Part shown: piece after piece, positions 24,972 through 33,229 of the stretch
Position numbering within the stretch: position 1 is the stretch's first letter
Layout of the letters: each line of letters begins with the position of its first letter
From: Thioclava sp. SK-1
GTDB taxonomy: Bacteria; Pseudomonadota; Alphaproteobacteria; Rhodobacterales; Rhodobacteraceae
Reading direction: 5' to 3'
NCBI RefSeq assembly: GCF_001705665.1
Contig: NZ_MDHA01000020.1
Span: 1-33,408 of the forward strand
Length of the DNA stretch: 33,408 nt
Program-made: the position numbers and the translations under genes
Notes under the pieces: generated by a model
The model's database searches: none
The model's input: only the letters and a program-made list of their open reading frames with translations
What the model was told of the DNA's origin: nothing

Positions 24972-26108
24972 ATGACACATCGTCCAATTCGCCTTGGGAT
25001 GGTCGGCGGCGGTACCGGCGCAATGATCGGCAATGTGCATCGTATCGCGGCACGGATTGACGGCGAATATGATCTGGTGGCTGGGGCGCTGTCCTCGACA
25101 CCCGAGAAATCGGCACAAAGCGCGGCGCAGGTCGGCATTGCGCCTGACCGCAGCTACACGGATTTTGAGCAGATGGCGCAGGCCGAAGCGGCGCGCGACG
25201 ATGGGATTGAGGCGGTGACGATCTGCACCCCCAATCATCTGCATTACCCTGCGGCCAAAGCCTTCTTGAACGCGGGTATCCATGTGATCTGCGATAAGCC
25301 AATGACCGCAAGTCTGCAGCAGGCGCGGGATCTGGCAGATGTGGCGGCCAATTCAAAATCCTTATTCATCTTGACCCATAACTATTCTGCTTATCCGCAG
25401 CTGCGGCTTGCACGAGAGCTTGTCGCCGCCGGTCATTTGGGCGCTGTGCGTCTGGTGCAGGTGGAATATGCCCAAGATTGGCTGGCCAAGCCGACACAGA
25501 CGAAACAGGCGCAATGGCGCACTGATCCTGCACGTGCCGGGGCGGGGGGCGCGATCGGGGATATCGGAACCCATGCGTTTCAAATTGCCCGGTTCGTCAG
25601 CGGCGAATGCCCGCAAAAGCTGGCCTGTGATCTGACCAGTTTTGTGCCGGGGCGACGGGTGGATGATAATGCGCAAATTATGCTGCGCTATGCCAGTGGC
25701 GCCAAGGGCAGTCTTTGGTGTTCACAGGTTGCTGCAGGGGCTGAAAACGGGTTGAAGCTGCGTATCTATGGCGAAAACGCCGGGTTGGAATGGTCACATC
25801 ACGATCCAGAAACACTGTGGTTTACCCGGTTGGATGAACCTGCGCAGCGGCTGCGACGGAATGGTCCGGGCACCTCGGCCAGTGTGGCACAAACCAGTCG
25901 CACACCGGCTGGCCATCCAGAGGGCTATCTGGAAGGGTTCGGGACGCTGTATTCCGAAGCGGCCGCAGCAATCCGTGCCGCAAATGCAGGGGCGCCGGTC
26001 GAAACGCTTTTGCCCGGCATTAGGGACGGGCTTGAGGGGCTTTTGTTCATTGACGCCTGCGTGCGCTCTAACGCTGCCGACAGTGCTTGGGTGGAGGTTG
26101 CGCCATGA
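24972..26108 (+). CDS. Gfo/Idh/MocA-family NAD(P)-dependent sugar dehydrogenase
   Basis: This 378-residue oxidoreductase has the N-terminal Rossmann fold with GMVGGGTGAMIGNVHRIA (9-26), CTPNHLHYPAA, the catalytic lysine K109 in CDKP, and D197/H201 in GGAIGDIGTHAF. It belongs to a group that oxidises or reduces a ring hydroxyl of sugars and inositols, often at C3. In this operon it could reduce a 3-keto sugar or oxidise the imported glycoside. It starts one base after the isomerase stop and overlaps the ATPase gene by ATGA, so the four genes are translated together. Confidence 0.88.
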   Translation: MTHRPIRLGMVGGGTGAMIGNVHRIAARIDGEYDLVAGALSSTPEKSAQSAAQVGIAPDRSYTDFEQMAQAEAARDDGIEAVTICTPNHLHYPAAKAFLNAGIHVICDKPMTASLQQARDLADVAANSKSLFILTHNYSAYPQLRLARELVAAGHLGAVRLVQVEYAQDWLAKPTQTKQAQWRTDPARAGAGGAIGDIGTHAFQIARFVSGECPQKLACDLTSFVPGRRVDDNAQIMLRYASGAKGSLWCSQVAAGAENGLKLRIYGENAGLEWSHHDPETLWFTRLDEPAQRLRRNGPGTSASVAQTSRTPAGHPEGYLEGFGTLYSEAAAAIRAANAGAPVETLLPGIRDGLEGLLFIDACVRSNAADSAWVEVAP

Positions 26109-27634
26109 GCGCCGTAAACACCGCGCCCAGTTCGGCGCCGATTTTGGCGCTGAGTGGCGTCACACGCTCCTTTGGACCGATTGAGATTTTGCATGGCGTG
26201 GATTTTGCCCTGCGGCCAGGTGAGATACACGCATTGATCGGTGAAAATGGCGCTGGAAAATCCACCACGATGAAGATCTTGGGCGGATATCTCGACCCGA
26301 CCACGGGGGAGGTAACCTGTGATGGTCAGTCGGTGCGCTTTGTCAATTCCGACGCGGCAGAGGACAAAGGAATTGTGATGATCCACCAGGAATTCAACCT
26401 GGCCGAGGATCTGGCGGTGGATCAAAATGTGTTTTTGGGCCGCGAATTGCGCCGGGGCTGGCGATTGGATCACAAGGCGATGCGTAGCCGCACAGCGGAT
26501 CTTTTGACACGGCTGCAATGTCGGGTTGATCCGGCGGCCAAGGTGAACCGGATTTCGGTGCCTGATAAGCAAATGGTGGAAATCGCAAAGGCATTGTCGC
26601 GTGATCTGCGTGTGCTGATCATGGATGAGCCAACCGCCGTTTTGACCGAACGCGAATGTGAGATCCTTTTCACGCAAATCGAGCGGCTGCGTGCCGAGGG
26701 CGTGGCGATTTTATATACTTCGCACAAGCTGGGAGAAATCAAACGGATCTGCGATCGGGTGACGGTTTTGCGCGATGGCACGATGGTGAAATCGGCGCCT
26801 GTGGCGGATATCACTGAAGAACAGATGGCGGCGGCGATGGTTGGGCGCGATTTAAGCGACCTGTATCCGGCCAAACCCGTGGCGGGTCCTGACACGGTGC
26901 TGGAGGTGGAAAATCTGTCTGTGCCTGGTGTGGTTTCAGGTGCCAATCTGGTGCTGAAACGTGGCGAGGTTTTGGGCATAGGTGGCTTGATCGGTGCAGG
27001 GCGCACCGAATTGGCCGAAGCGATTGCCGGTCTGCGCCCGCGTCACGGCACGGTGCGGTTACTGGGCCATGATTTGCCCGCTGGACTGGTGCAAGCCGCA
27101 GTAGAGGCGGGATTAGCCTATCTGACCGAGGATCGCAAAGGGGCCGGCCTGTTGTTGGATAAAGGGTTGCGTGAAAACCTCACGCTGCCGCTGCTTCATA
27201 AATTTGGCAAGATCATGATTGATCGAAAGGCTGAAGAGGCCGCGCTGGATAAGGCGATCAGCGATTTCGCCATTCGTGCGCCGCAGCGCTCTATGCGGGT
27301 GGGGGATTTGTCGGGCGGTAATCAGCAAAAGCTGCTGCTGGCCAAGACGCTTTTGTCCGACCCGCAAGTGGTCATCATTGATGAACCCACACGCGGCATC
27401 GATATCGGCACAAAGCAACAGATTTACGCGTTGATTGCAGATTTGGCGGAACAAGGCCGCTCGGTCATCGTGATTTCTTCGGAAATGCCAGAGCTGATCG
27501 GCCTCGCATCGCGGGTGGTGGTCATGCATGGCGGCAAGATCGCCGGGGAGCTGGAGGGCGATCAGGTCGCAGAGGGGGCCATTGTCAGATTGGCAATGGG
27601 GCTTGGGGAACATCAAGAGGAGGCAGTGGCATGA
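26105..27634 (+). CDS. Sugar ABC importer ATPase, two fused nucleotide-binding domains (RbsA/MglA type)
   Basis: This is a 509-residue ATPase of the CUT2 (ribose/galactose) class. Domain 1 has Walker A GENGAGKST (46-54), a degenerate signature ISVPDKQMVEIAKAL and Walker B VLIMDEPTAVL. Domain 2 has the family-typical altered Walker A GLIGAGRTE, signature LSGGNQQK and Walker B VVIIDEPTRGID. It energises import by the permease encoded next. It overlaps its neighbours by ATGA on both sides. The start at 26105 gives a normal N-terminus; the open frame 18 bases longer lacks a better ribosome site. Confidence 0.93.
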   Translation: MSAVNTAPSSAPILALSGVTRSFGPIEILHGVDFALRPGEIHALIGENGAGKSTTMKILGGYLDPTTGEVTCDGQSVRFVNSDAAEDKGIVMIHQEFNLAEDLAVDQNVFLGRELRRGWRLDHKAMRSRTADLLTRLQCRVDPAAKVNRISVPDKQMVEIAKALSRDLRVLIMDEPTAVLTERECEILFTQIERLRAEGVAILYTSHKLGEIKRICDRVTVLRDGTMVKSAPVADITEEQMAAAMVGRDLSDLYPAKPVAGPDTVLEVENLSVPGVVSGANLVLKRGEVLGIGGLIGAGRTELAEAIAGLRPRHGTVRLLGHDLPAGLVQAAVEAGLAYLTEDRKGAGLLLDKGLRENLTLPLLHKFGKIMIDRKAEEAALDKAISDFAIRAPQRSMRVGDLSGGNQQKLLLAKTLLSDPQVVIIDEPTRGIDIGTKQQIYALIADLAEQGRSVIVISSEMPELIGLASRVVVMHGGKIAGELEGDQVAEGAIVRLAMGLGEHQEEAVA

Positions 27635-28632
27635 CAATGGCAACAGCTGTAAAGACGCAATCGCAGGGGCGCAGACTGGACCTACAAGTGATTGGGCCGA
27701 TCATCGCCCTGATCGCGTTGATATTGATTGGTATGGCGCTGAATTCTAACTTCCTCAGCTATGCCAATATCACCAATGTTTTGGCGCGCTCGGCCTTTAT
27801 CGGGATCATCGCGGTGGGGATGACCTTTGTGATCACGGCGGGCGGGTTGGACCTGTCGGTCGGCTCAATGGCGGCGTTTGTCGCGGGGTTGATGATCTTG
27901 GTGATGAATGTGCTGACCGACACTATGGGGGTCACCTTACCCGTCATCTTGCTGGGTATTGCGCTGGCGCTGATTGCGGGGGTGATCGCCGGGCTGATCA
28001 ATGGGTTATTGATTACCAAAGTCGGGATTGAGGCGTTTATTGTCACGCTGGGCACCATGGGCATTTACCGGTCCTTGATCACGTGGTTGGCCGATGGCGG
28101 CACCTTAAGCCTGGGGTTTGAGATGCGCGAATTATACCGCCCGGTGTATTACGGCGGCATCATGGGGATCAGTTGGCCCATTATCGCCTTTGTGGTGATC
28201 GCGATCCTTGGTGAGGTGGTGATGCGCCACACGGCCTTTGGCCGTCACTGCGCGGCGATCGGATCGAACGAGCGGGTTGCGCGATATTCCTCGATCGCGG
28301 TGCTGAAGGTGCGTTTGGCGACCTATGTGCTGCTGGGGCTGTTGGTGGGCTTTGCGGTGGTGATGTATGTGCCGCGCCTCGGCTCTGCCTCGGCCTCGAC
28401 AGGGTTGCTATGGGAGCTGGAGGCGATCGCTGCGGTTATTATCGGCGGCACCTTGTTAAAGGGCGGTTTTGGCCGGATCTGGGGTACGGTTGTGGGCGTG
28501 CTGATCCTTAGCCTGATCGGCAATATCTTGAACCTGACCGATTTCGTCAGCCCGTATTTGAATGGGGCCATCCAGGGCGTGGTTATCGTTCTGGCGGTGG
28601 TACTGCAGCGAAAATCCGCAGCTGACCGGTAA
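27631..28632 (+). CDS. Sugar ABC importer permease (RbsC type)
   Basis: This 333-residue inner-membrane protein has about nine hydrophobic helices and the CUT2 permease signature ITAGGLDLSVGSMAAFVAG near residue 70. It also has GLINGLLITKVGIEAFIVTLGTMGIYRSL and the late IAAVIIGGTLLKGGFGRIWGTVVG. It probably acts as a homodimer with the fused ATPase. The ATG overlaps the ATPase stop (ATGA). The binding-protein gene follows after 39 bases, last rather than first, which is less usual for CUT2 operons. Confidence 0.93.
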   Translation: MTMATAVKTQSQGRRLDLQVIGPIIALIALILIGMALNSNFLSYANITNVLARSAFIGIIAVGMTFVITAGGLDLSVGSMAAFVAGLMILVMNVLTDTMGVTLPVILLGIALALIAGVIAGLINGLLITKVGIEAFIVTLGTMGIYRSLITWLADGGTLSLGFEMRELYRPVYYGGIMGISWPIIAFVVIAILGEVVMRHTAFGRHCAAIGSNERVARYSSIAVLKVRLATYVLLGLLVGFAVVMYVPRLGSASASTGLLWELEAIAAVIIGGTLLKGGFGRIWGTVVGVLILSLIGNILNLTDFVSPYLNGAIQGVVIVLAVVLQRKSAADR

Positions 28633-28671
28633 GTATTTTAACAATCACTATATCTTTGGGAGGAGAACCAA

Positions 28672-29619
28672 ATGACGAAGACACTGATTGCTACCACGGC
28701 GTTGATCGGCGCGTTGACTGGCCCGCTTGTCAGCACGGCGATGGCGGAAACCATCGGGATTTCGATCCCGGCGGCGACGCATGGCTGGGCGGGCGCGCTG
28801 AATTATCATGCCAAGCGCACAGTGGAGATGATGAAAGAAACCCATCCCGACATGGATTTCGTATTGACCACAACTCCGGATTCCGGTCGCCAAGTGTCCG
28901 ATTTAGAAGACATGGTGGCCACGCGTGGGATTGATGCGCTGGTTGTATTGCCCTTTGAGTCAGAGCCGCTGACCGGCCCGATCAAGCGGATCGCAGAAAG
29001 TGGTGTGTGGGTGACGGTCGTTGACCGTGGTCTGGCGCAAGAGGGGATAGAGAACCTGTATGTGGCGGGCGACAACACCAGCTTTGGTGAAACCGCAGGT
29101 GACTATTTTGCGCAAAACCTGGCGCAGGGCGATAAGGTTGTGGTGATGCGTGGCATCCCATCCACGGTTGATAACGAACGTGTGGCCGGGTTTGAGGCCG
29201 CCTTGGAGGGGTCTGGCATTGATGTCGTCGCGATGGACCACGGCAATTGGAACCGCGATACTGCCTTCACTTTGATGCAAGATTACCTGTCGCGCTTCCC
29301 GCAGATTGATGCTGTCTGGGCGGCAGATGATGATCAGGCCGTGGGGGCGTTGGCTGCAATTTCGCAAGCCGGGCGCGAGGATGAAATGATCGTTGTCGGT
29401 GGTGCCGGGATGAAGGAAATGGTGGAGCGGATCAGCAATAATGACAAGACCGTTCCGGTTGATGTGACCTATCCGCCAGCAATGATTTCCACCGCGATCG
29501 AAATGACGGTTCTGGGGCTGACCTCTGACGCGCCTTTGGGCGGGTCGTTCGTGATTTCATCCGAGCTGATCACGCCGGACAATGCCGCAGATTTCTACTT
29601 TGAGGACAGCCCCTATTAA
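28672..29619 (+). CDS. Periplasmic sugar-binding protein (RbsB type)
   Basis: This 315-residue type I binding protein has a Sec signal peptide (hydrophobic core ~5-22, cleavage after AMA near residue 24). The mature part begins ETIGISIPAATHGWAGALNYHAK, typical of the Peripla_BP_4 sugar group. DALVVLPFESEPLTGPIKRIAESGVWVTVVDRG and DAVWAADDDQAVGALAAI are hinge and sugar-site strands. It has its own strong ribosome site (GGGAGGAG). A GC hairpin downstream may protect the 3' end of its mRNA and help raise its level over the membrane parts. The ligand is probably a glycoside or its keto derivative, by context only. Confidence 0.9.
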   Translation: MTKTLIATTALIGALTGPLVSTAMAETIGISIPAATHGWAGALNYHAKRTVEMMKETHPDMDFVLTTTPDSGRQVSDLEDMVATRGIDALVVLPFESEPLTGPIKRIAESGVWVTVVDRGLAQEGIENLYVAGDNTSFGETAGDYFAQNLAQGDKVVVMRGIPSTVDNERVAGFEAALEGSGIDVVAMDHGNWNRDTAFTLMQDYLSRFPQIDAVWAADDDQAVGALAAISQAGREDEMIVVGGAGMKEMVERISNNDKTVPVDVTYPPAMISTAIEMTVLGLTSDAPLGGSFVISSELITPDNAADFYFEDSPY

Positions 29620-29635
29620 GGGCTGACAGACAGCG

Positions 29636-29661
29636 GGCCTGCGCGCGTGATCGCGCAGGCC
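29636..29661 (+). terminator. GC-rich hairpin after the binding-protein gene
   Basis: GGCCTGCGCG and CGCGCAGGCC form a perfect 10-bp stem with a 6-base loop, 17 bases after the stop codon. No T run follows, so it may be an mRNA-stabilising hairpin or a leaky terminator between the ABC operon and the GMC genes. Confidence 0.5.
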
Positions 29662-29700
29662 GATCTGGCGGATGTTTTCGCGGCGCGCCACTGCTAAAAA

Positions 29701-29714
29701 TGTAATCGGTTACA
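29701..29714. promoter_or_regulatory. LacI-type operator before the GMC oxidoreductase gene
   Basis: TGTAATCGGTTACA fits TGWAANNNNTTWCA and lies in a short AT-rich patch, with TTGACT (29720-29725) just after it. It is 126 bases before the GMC start. It suggests that the GMC pair has its own LacI-controlled promoter. The remaining ~120 bases before the GMC gene show only its AGGAGG ribosome site. Confidence 0.75.
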
Positions 29715-29839
29715 ATTTTTTGACTGTCACGGCCCGGCGATGCGCGGGGCCGAACAGCACCTTATGCGCAAACCCTTGGGCGAGGAGGCCCGGGGCAGAC
29801 CGACTGCTTGCCAAACACTTCTAGGAGGAGGACAGCCAG

Positions 29840-31528
29840 ATGGCAGATAACATGCATTATGATGCGATTGTCGTAGGATCAGGGATCAGCGGCGGATGGG
29901 CGGCGAAAGAGCTGACCGAAAAAGGGCTGAAAGTTCTGATGCTGGAACGGGGCCGCAATATCGAACACGTCACCGATTATGAGAATGCGGATAAAGAGGC
30001 ATGGGATTACCCGCATCGTGGGCGGCCGTCGCAGGATTTGCGCCTTCAGCATCCGGTTTTGGGGCGCGATTACCCGTTGAATGAACAGACGGATGGCATG
30101 TGGGCAAATGAACAAGACAATCCCTATGTTGAAAAGAAACGCTTTGACTGGTTCCGCGGCTATCATGTTGGGGGGCGGTCCTTAATGTGGGGGCGGCAAA
30201 GCTATCGCTGGTCGGATACTGATTTTGAGGCCAACGCTCGCGAAGGCATCGCAGTGGATTGGCCGCTGCGCTATGCGGAAATGGCACCGTGGTATGATTA
30301 TGTCGAAGGGTTCGCCGGGATTTCAGGTTTCAATGACGGGTTGGATATTCTGCCCGATGGGAATTTCCTGCCGCCGATCCCGTTGAATATCGTGGAGAAG
30401 GATGTCGCGGCGCGGCTGCAAAAATCATTCGGCGGCAAGCGCCACCTGATCAATTCGCGTGTGGCGAATATCACCCAACCCAAACCAGAGCAAAACCGGA
30501 TCAACTGCCAATTCCGCAATAAATGCTGGTTGGGCTGTCCTTATGGTGCGTATTTCTCGACCCAATCGGCCACATTGCCGGTGGCAATGGCGACAGGCAA
30601 TCTGACCCTGCGTCCGTTCTCCATCGTCAAAGAAGTGATGTATGACAAGGACAAGAAACGCGCGACCGGGGTCGAGGTAATCGATGCGGAAACCAACCTG
30701 ACCTATGAATACACTGCCGATGTCGTGTTTTTAAATGCCTCTACGTTTAATTCGACATGGATCTTGATGAACTCTGCGCAAGATGTGTGGGACGGCGGAC
30801 TTGGGTCATCCTCGGGTGAGTTGGGTCACAACGTGATGGATCATCATTTCCGCGTGGGCGCGCAGGGGCGCGTTGATGGATATGAAGACAAATACTATTT
30901 CGGCCGTCGCCCCGCCGGGTTCTATATTCCCCGTTTCCGCAATACCGATGGGGAAAGCCGGGAGTATCTGCGCGGTTTTGGCTACCAGGGATCGGCGAGC
31001 CGTCAGGGATGGTCGCGGGAGGTCGCAGAGCTGAACATTGGGAAGGATCTGAAGGAAGCTTTGTCAAAACCCGGCGACTGGACCATTGGCATGACTGCCT
31101 TTGGCGAGATGCTGCCAGATCACGCCAATCATATCGCATTGGACAGCAGCCAGACCGATAAATGGGGCCTGCCGGTTCTGTCGATGAGCGTGGAATTGGG
31201 CGAGAATGAAAAAGCCATGCGCAAAGACATGAAACAAGATGCGATCGACATGTTGGAGGCCGCCGGTGTGAAAGATGTCCAAGGCACCGAAAGCGATTAT
31301 GCCCCCGGCATGGGGATACATGAAATGGGCACCGCGCGTATGGGGCGCGATCCGGCAACCTCGGTGTTGAATGAATTCAATCAGGTTTGGGATGCGCCGA
31401 ATGTCTATGTCACGGATGGCAGCTGTATGACCTCGGCAAGCTGCGTGAATCCGTCACTCACCTATATGGCACTTACGGCACGGGCCGCGGAACATGCGGT
31501 CAATGCCCTTAAGGCAGGAGCATTGTAA
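29840..31528 (+). CDS. GMC-family FAD oxidoreductase, large subunit of a sugar (probably 3-) dehydrogenase
   Basis: This 562-residue flavoprotein has DAIVVGSGISGGWAAKEL (FAD site, 8-25), the clade motif YHVGGRSLMWGRQSYRWSD, and C223-x5-C229-x3-C233, which may hold an iron-sulfur cluster as in FAD glucose dehydrogenases. The active-site pair is H494 (HEMGTARMG) and N537 (CVNPSLTYMAL). It is close to the glucoside 3-dehydrogenase/gluconate 2-dehydrogenase large-subunit group, which oxidises sugars in the periplasm. It has no signal peptide. The small subunit encoded next has a Tat signal and would carry it across as a folded pair. No cytochrome c subunit gene is present. AGGAGGAGG precedes the ATG. 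Confidence 0.88.
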   Translation: MADNMHYDAIVVGSGISGGWAAKELTEKGLKVLMLERGRNIEHVTDYENADKEAWDYPHRGRPSQDLRLQHPVLGRDYPLNEQTDGMWANEQDNPYVEKKRFDWFRGYHVGGRSLMWGRQSYRWSDTDFEANAREGIAVDWPLRYAEMAPWYDYVEGFAGISGFNDGLDILPDGNFLPPIPLNIVEKDVAARLQKSFGGKRHLINSRVANITQPKPEQNRINCQFRNKCWLGCPYGAYFSTQSATLPVAMATGNLTLRPFSIVKEVMYDKDKKRATGVEVIDAETNLTYEYTADVVFLNASTFNSTWILMNSAQDVWDGGLGSSSGELGHNVMDHHFRVGAQGRVDGYEDKYYFGRRPAGFYIPRFRNTDGESREYLRGFGYQGSASRQGWSREVAELNIGKDLKEALSKPGDWTIGMTAFGEMLPDHANHIALDSSQTDKWGLPVLSMSVELGENEKAMRKDMKQDAIDMLEAAGVKDVQGTESDYAPGMGIHEMGTARMGRDPATSVLNEFNQVWDAPNVYVTDGSCMTSASCVNPSLTYMALTARAAEHAVNALKAGAL

Positions 31529-32073
31529 TGAACCGTCGCGAATTACTGCAAATGATTGCCGCCGTAACGGGAACAACCATGATCGCGGGCAGCGCAGCGC
31601 GCGCCTATACGCAAATCGAAGCGGGGCGCAATATATTCACCCCCGAGGATACAGCGTTTCTGGATGAGCTGGCCGAAGTGATCTTACCGCAGACGGAAAC
31701 CCCCGGGGCCAAAGCCGCTGCGGTCGGCAGTTTCATGGCCACCTATGTCAGCGATTGCTACACGCAGGCACAGCAGGACGGCTTTCGGCATGGCATGACC
31801 CAGATAGAGGCCCATGCGCAGGGCCTTTATGGCGAAGGGTTCTTGCAACTGACAGCGGCGCAGCGTTTGGCGATGATCGAAGATATCGCTGCCTTGGCGC
31901 GCTATGATGCAGGTGAAGGGGCGGCGCATTGGTTCACACCGATGCATCAGCTGGTCCTGTTTGGATTCTTCACATCAGAACTGGGTGCGACTGAAGTCCT
32001 GCGATATGAGCCTGTGCCGGGGGAATACATCGGTGATCTGGAGTATAATGGAGAGCCTGCTTGGGCGACCTGA
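31528..32073 (+). CDS. Gluconate 2-dehydrogenase subunit 3-family protein, Tat-exported small subunit
   Basis: This 181-residue protein matches the small (gamma) subunit family that partners GMC sugar dehydrogenases. The N-terminus MNRRELLQMIAAVTGTTMIAGSAARA is a twin-arginine signal with R3-R4 and cleavage near residue 26. The mature part has FTPEDTAFLDELAEVILPQTETPGAKAAAVGSFMATYV, the family core. Its role is to bring the large subunit to the periplasm and steady it. The start overlaps the GMC stop codon by one base (TAATG), so translation is coupled. A strong terminator follows. Confidence 0.88.
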   Translation: MNRRELLQMIAAVTGTTMIAGSAARAYTQIEAGRNIFTPEDTAFLDELAEVILPQTETPGAKAAAVGSFMATYVSDCYTQAQQDGFRHGMTQIEAHAQGLYGEGFLQLTAAQRLAMIEDIAALARYDAGEGAAHWFTPMHQLVLFGFFTSELGATEVLRYEPVPGEYIGDLEYNGEPAWAT

Positions 32074-32106
32074 TATCGCGTAGGGTGAAAGATATCGCAT
32101 AAAATT

Positions 32107-32132
32107 AAAGAGGCACCACATGGTGCCTCTTT
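32107..32132. terminator. Rho-independent terminator after the GMC operon
   Basis: AAAGAGGCACCA and TGGTGCCTCTTT form a perfect 12-bp stem with a 2-base loop in a setting with A on the left and T on the right, 34 bases after the small-subunit stop. It can work on both strands. Confidence 0.88.
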
Positions 32133-32194
32133 TAAGATAGAATACTGTCGCAAGTTTGCCTGTAGCCGTCTGGGCCATTTTAGAAATGACATAT

Positions 32195-32228
32195 GAAAGC
32201 GGGGCTGCCGATTTTGCAGCCCCGTTTC
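32195..32228 (-). terminator. Terminator after the secreted isomerase gene
   Basis: CGGGGCTGC (32200-32208) and GCAGCCCCG (32216-32224) pair around a 7-base loop. The stem extends through GAAA and TTTC with one bulged base. On the minus strand a short T run follows the stem. It lies 17 bases past the isomerase stop. Confidence 0.75.
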
Positions 32229-32244
32229 AATGTCATGCCACGAT

Positions 32245-33087
32245 TTAGCGTGTCGCGGTGGTGGGCAGGTTCTGCGTCAAGAACGTTGCGCCCGTCTGAA
32301 CCACGGCGGCTGCATCGATCGGCTGATCATGCTCAATGATATACCATGTCACGCCGGCGGCCTCAGCGGCAGGCAAGATGGTGTCCCAATCCAGGACCCC
32401 TTGGCCAAGCGCTTGAAAGCCGCGCTCATCCATCGCTTCGCCGGTGGGCGCATTATCTTTGGCATGGATCGCAAACACGCGATCTTTGAAGCGCCCAAGA
32501 TATTGTGCAGGATCAAAGCCGCCGCGCGCGACCCAGGCCAAATCCAGCTCGGCTTGCAAATCCGGCCCTGCGGCTTTGAACATGATCTCTAAGGCGGTGT
32601 CGCCATCGAATTCGACCATTTCAAAATCATGGTTGTGATAGGCCATATGCAGCCCCTCTGCTTTCAGGTCGGAAGCCATTGCTCCCAGCTCCTTGCCCAG
32701 GGCCTGCCATCCGGCCGCATCTGTGGGCCGCATCTCTTCGGCTAGGTAGGGAATGGTGATGACGTCATTTCCGATGGCTTTGTTAAAGGTCACAACCGCG
32801 CCCATGTCATTGCGTAGATCTGCAAGCTGCGCATGGGTCGAAATTGGCGCTATCTTATGCGCGTCCAATAGTGATTTAAGATCTTCGGCGCTGCTGCCTT
32901 GCATCCCGACCGTTTCCACGGCGGTAATGCCGGCCGCTTCAACCGCTGCCAGTTGTTCATCAAGCGTGCCGTAATCGCGCAGCGTATACATTTGCACGGC
33001 AATGGGCAGTTCAGCCGTCGTTTGGGCCATGACGGCACCGCCAGCCAGCTGAACGCCCAAACATAGACCAATCATATAATGTTTCAT
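32245..33087 (-). CDS. Secreted sugar isomerase/epimerase-like TIM-barrel protein
   Basis: This 280-residue AP-endonuclease-2-like TIM barrel has a Sec signal peptide (MKHYMIGLCLGVQLAGGAVMA, cleavage near residue 21), so the enzyme should be periplasmic. Probable metal-site residues are H151-N152-H153 (YHNHDFE), D182 (AELDLAW), H208 (AIHAKD) and E252 (YIIEHDQP). An exported member cannot act on sugar phosphates, so a free sugar or keto-glycoside is likely: it could cut the 3-keto product of the nearby GMC dehydrogenase. The ATG at 33087 is chosen for its GGAGGAG site and signal peptide; the longer frame to 33312 crosses the operators. It has its own LacI-type double operator. Confidence 0.87.
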   Translation of the reverse strand: MKHYMIGLCLGVQLAGGAVMAQTTAELPIAVQMYTLRDYGTLDEQLAAVEAAGITAVETVGMQGSSAEDLKSLLDAHKIAPISTHAQLADLRNDMGAVVTFNKAIGNDVITIPYLAEEMRPTDAAGWQALGKELGAMASDLKAEGLHMAYHNHDFEMVEFDGDTALEIMFKAAGPDLQAELDLAWVARGGFDPAQYLGRFKDRVFAIHAKDNAPTGEAMDERGFQALGQGVLDWDTILPAAEAAGVTWYIIEHDQPIDAAAVVQTGATFLTQNLPTTATR

Positions 33088-33130
33088 CGGGTTCTCCTCC
33101 TCAAGATTGTACGACTCCCTCCGCGACTCG

Positions 33131-33183
33131 CACTCAATCAAAATGTAATGGTTTTCATTGAGTGTGAAAAGCATTACATTTTG
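33131..33183. promoter_or_regulatory. Double LacI-type operator in a large inverted repeat
   Basis: TGTAATGGTTTTCA (33144-33157) and TGAAAAGCATTACA (33165-33178) both fit TGWAANNNNTTWCA, and their starts are 21 bases (two helical turns) apart. They are mirror images inside 19-base arms (33139-33157 and 33165-33183) that match at 18 of 19 positions around TTGAGTG. CACTCAAT (33131-33138) and ATTGAGTG (33157-33164) make a second, overlapping inverted repeat. Confidence 0.8.
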
Positions 33184-33229
33184 GTCTGCTGAGGAATGGG
33201 CCACCGAATATCGGTGTGAACCTGCATGA

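Noticed and set aside
29700-29720. A/T-flanked palindrome read as a terminator
   Set aside because: The stem is only 5 bp and AT-rich, and the 14-bp core matches the four other LacI-type sites, so an operator is the better reading.
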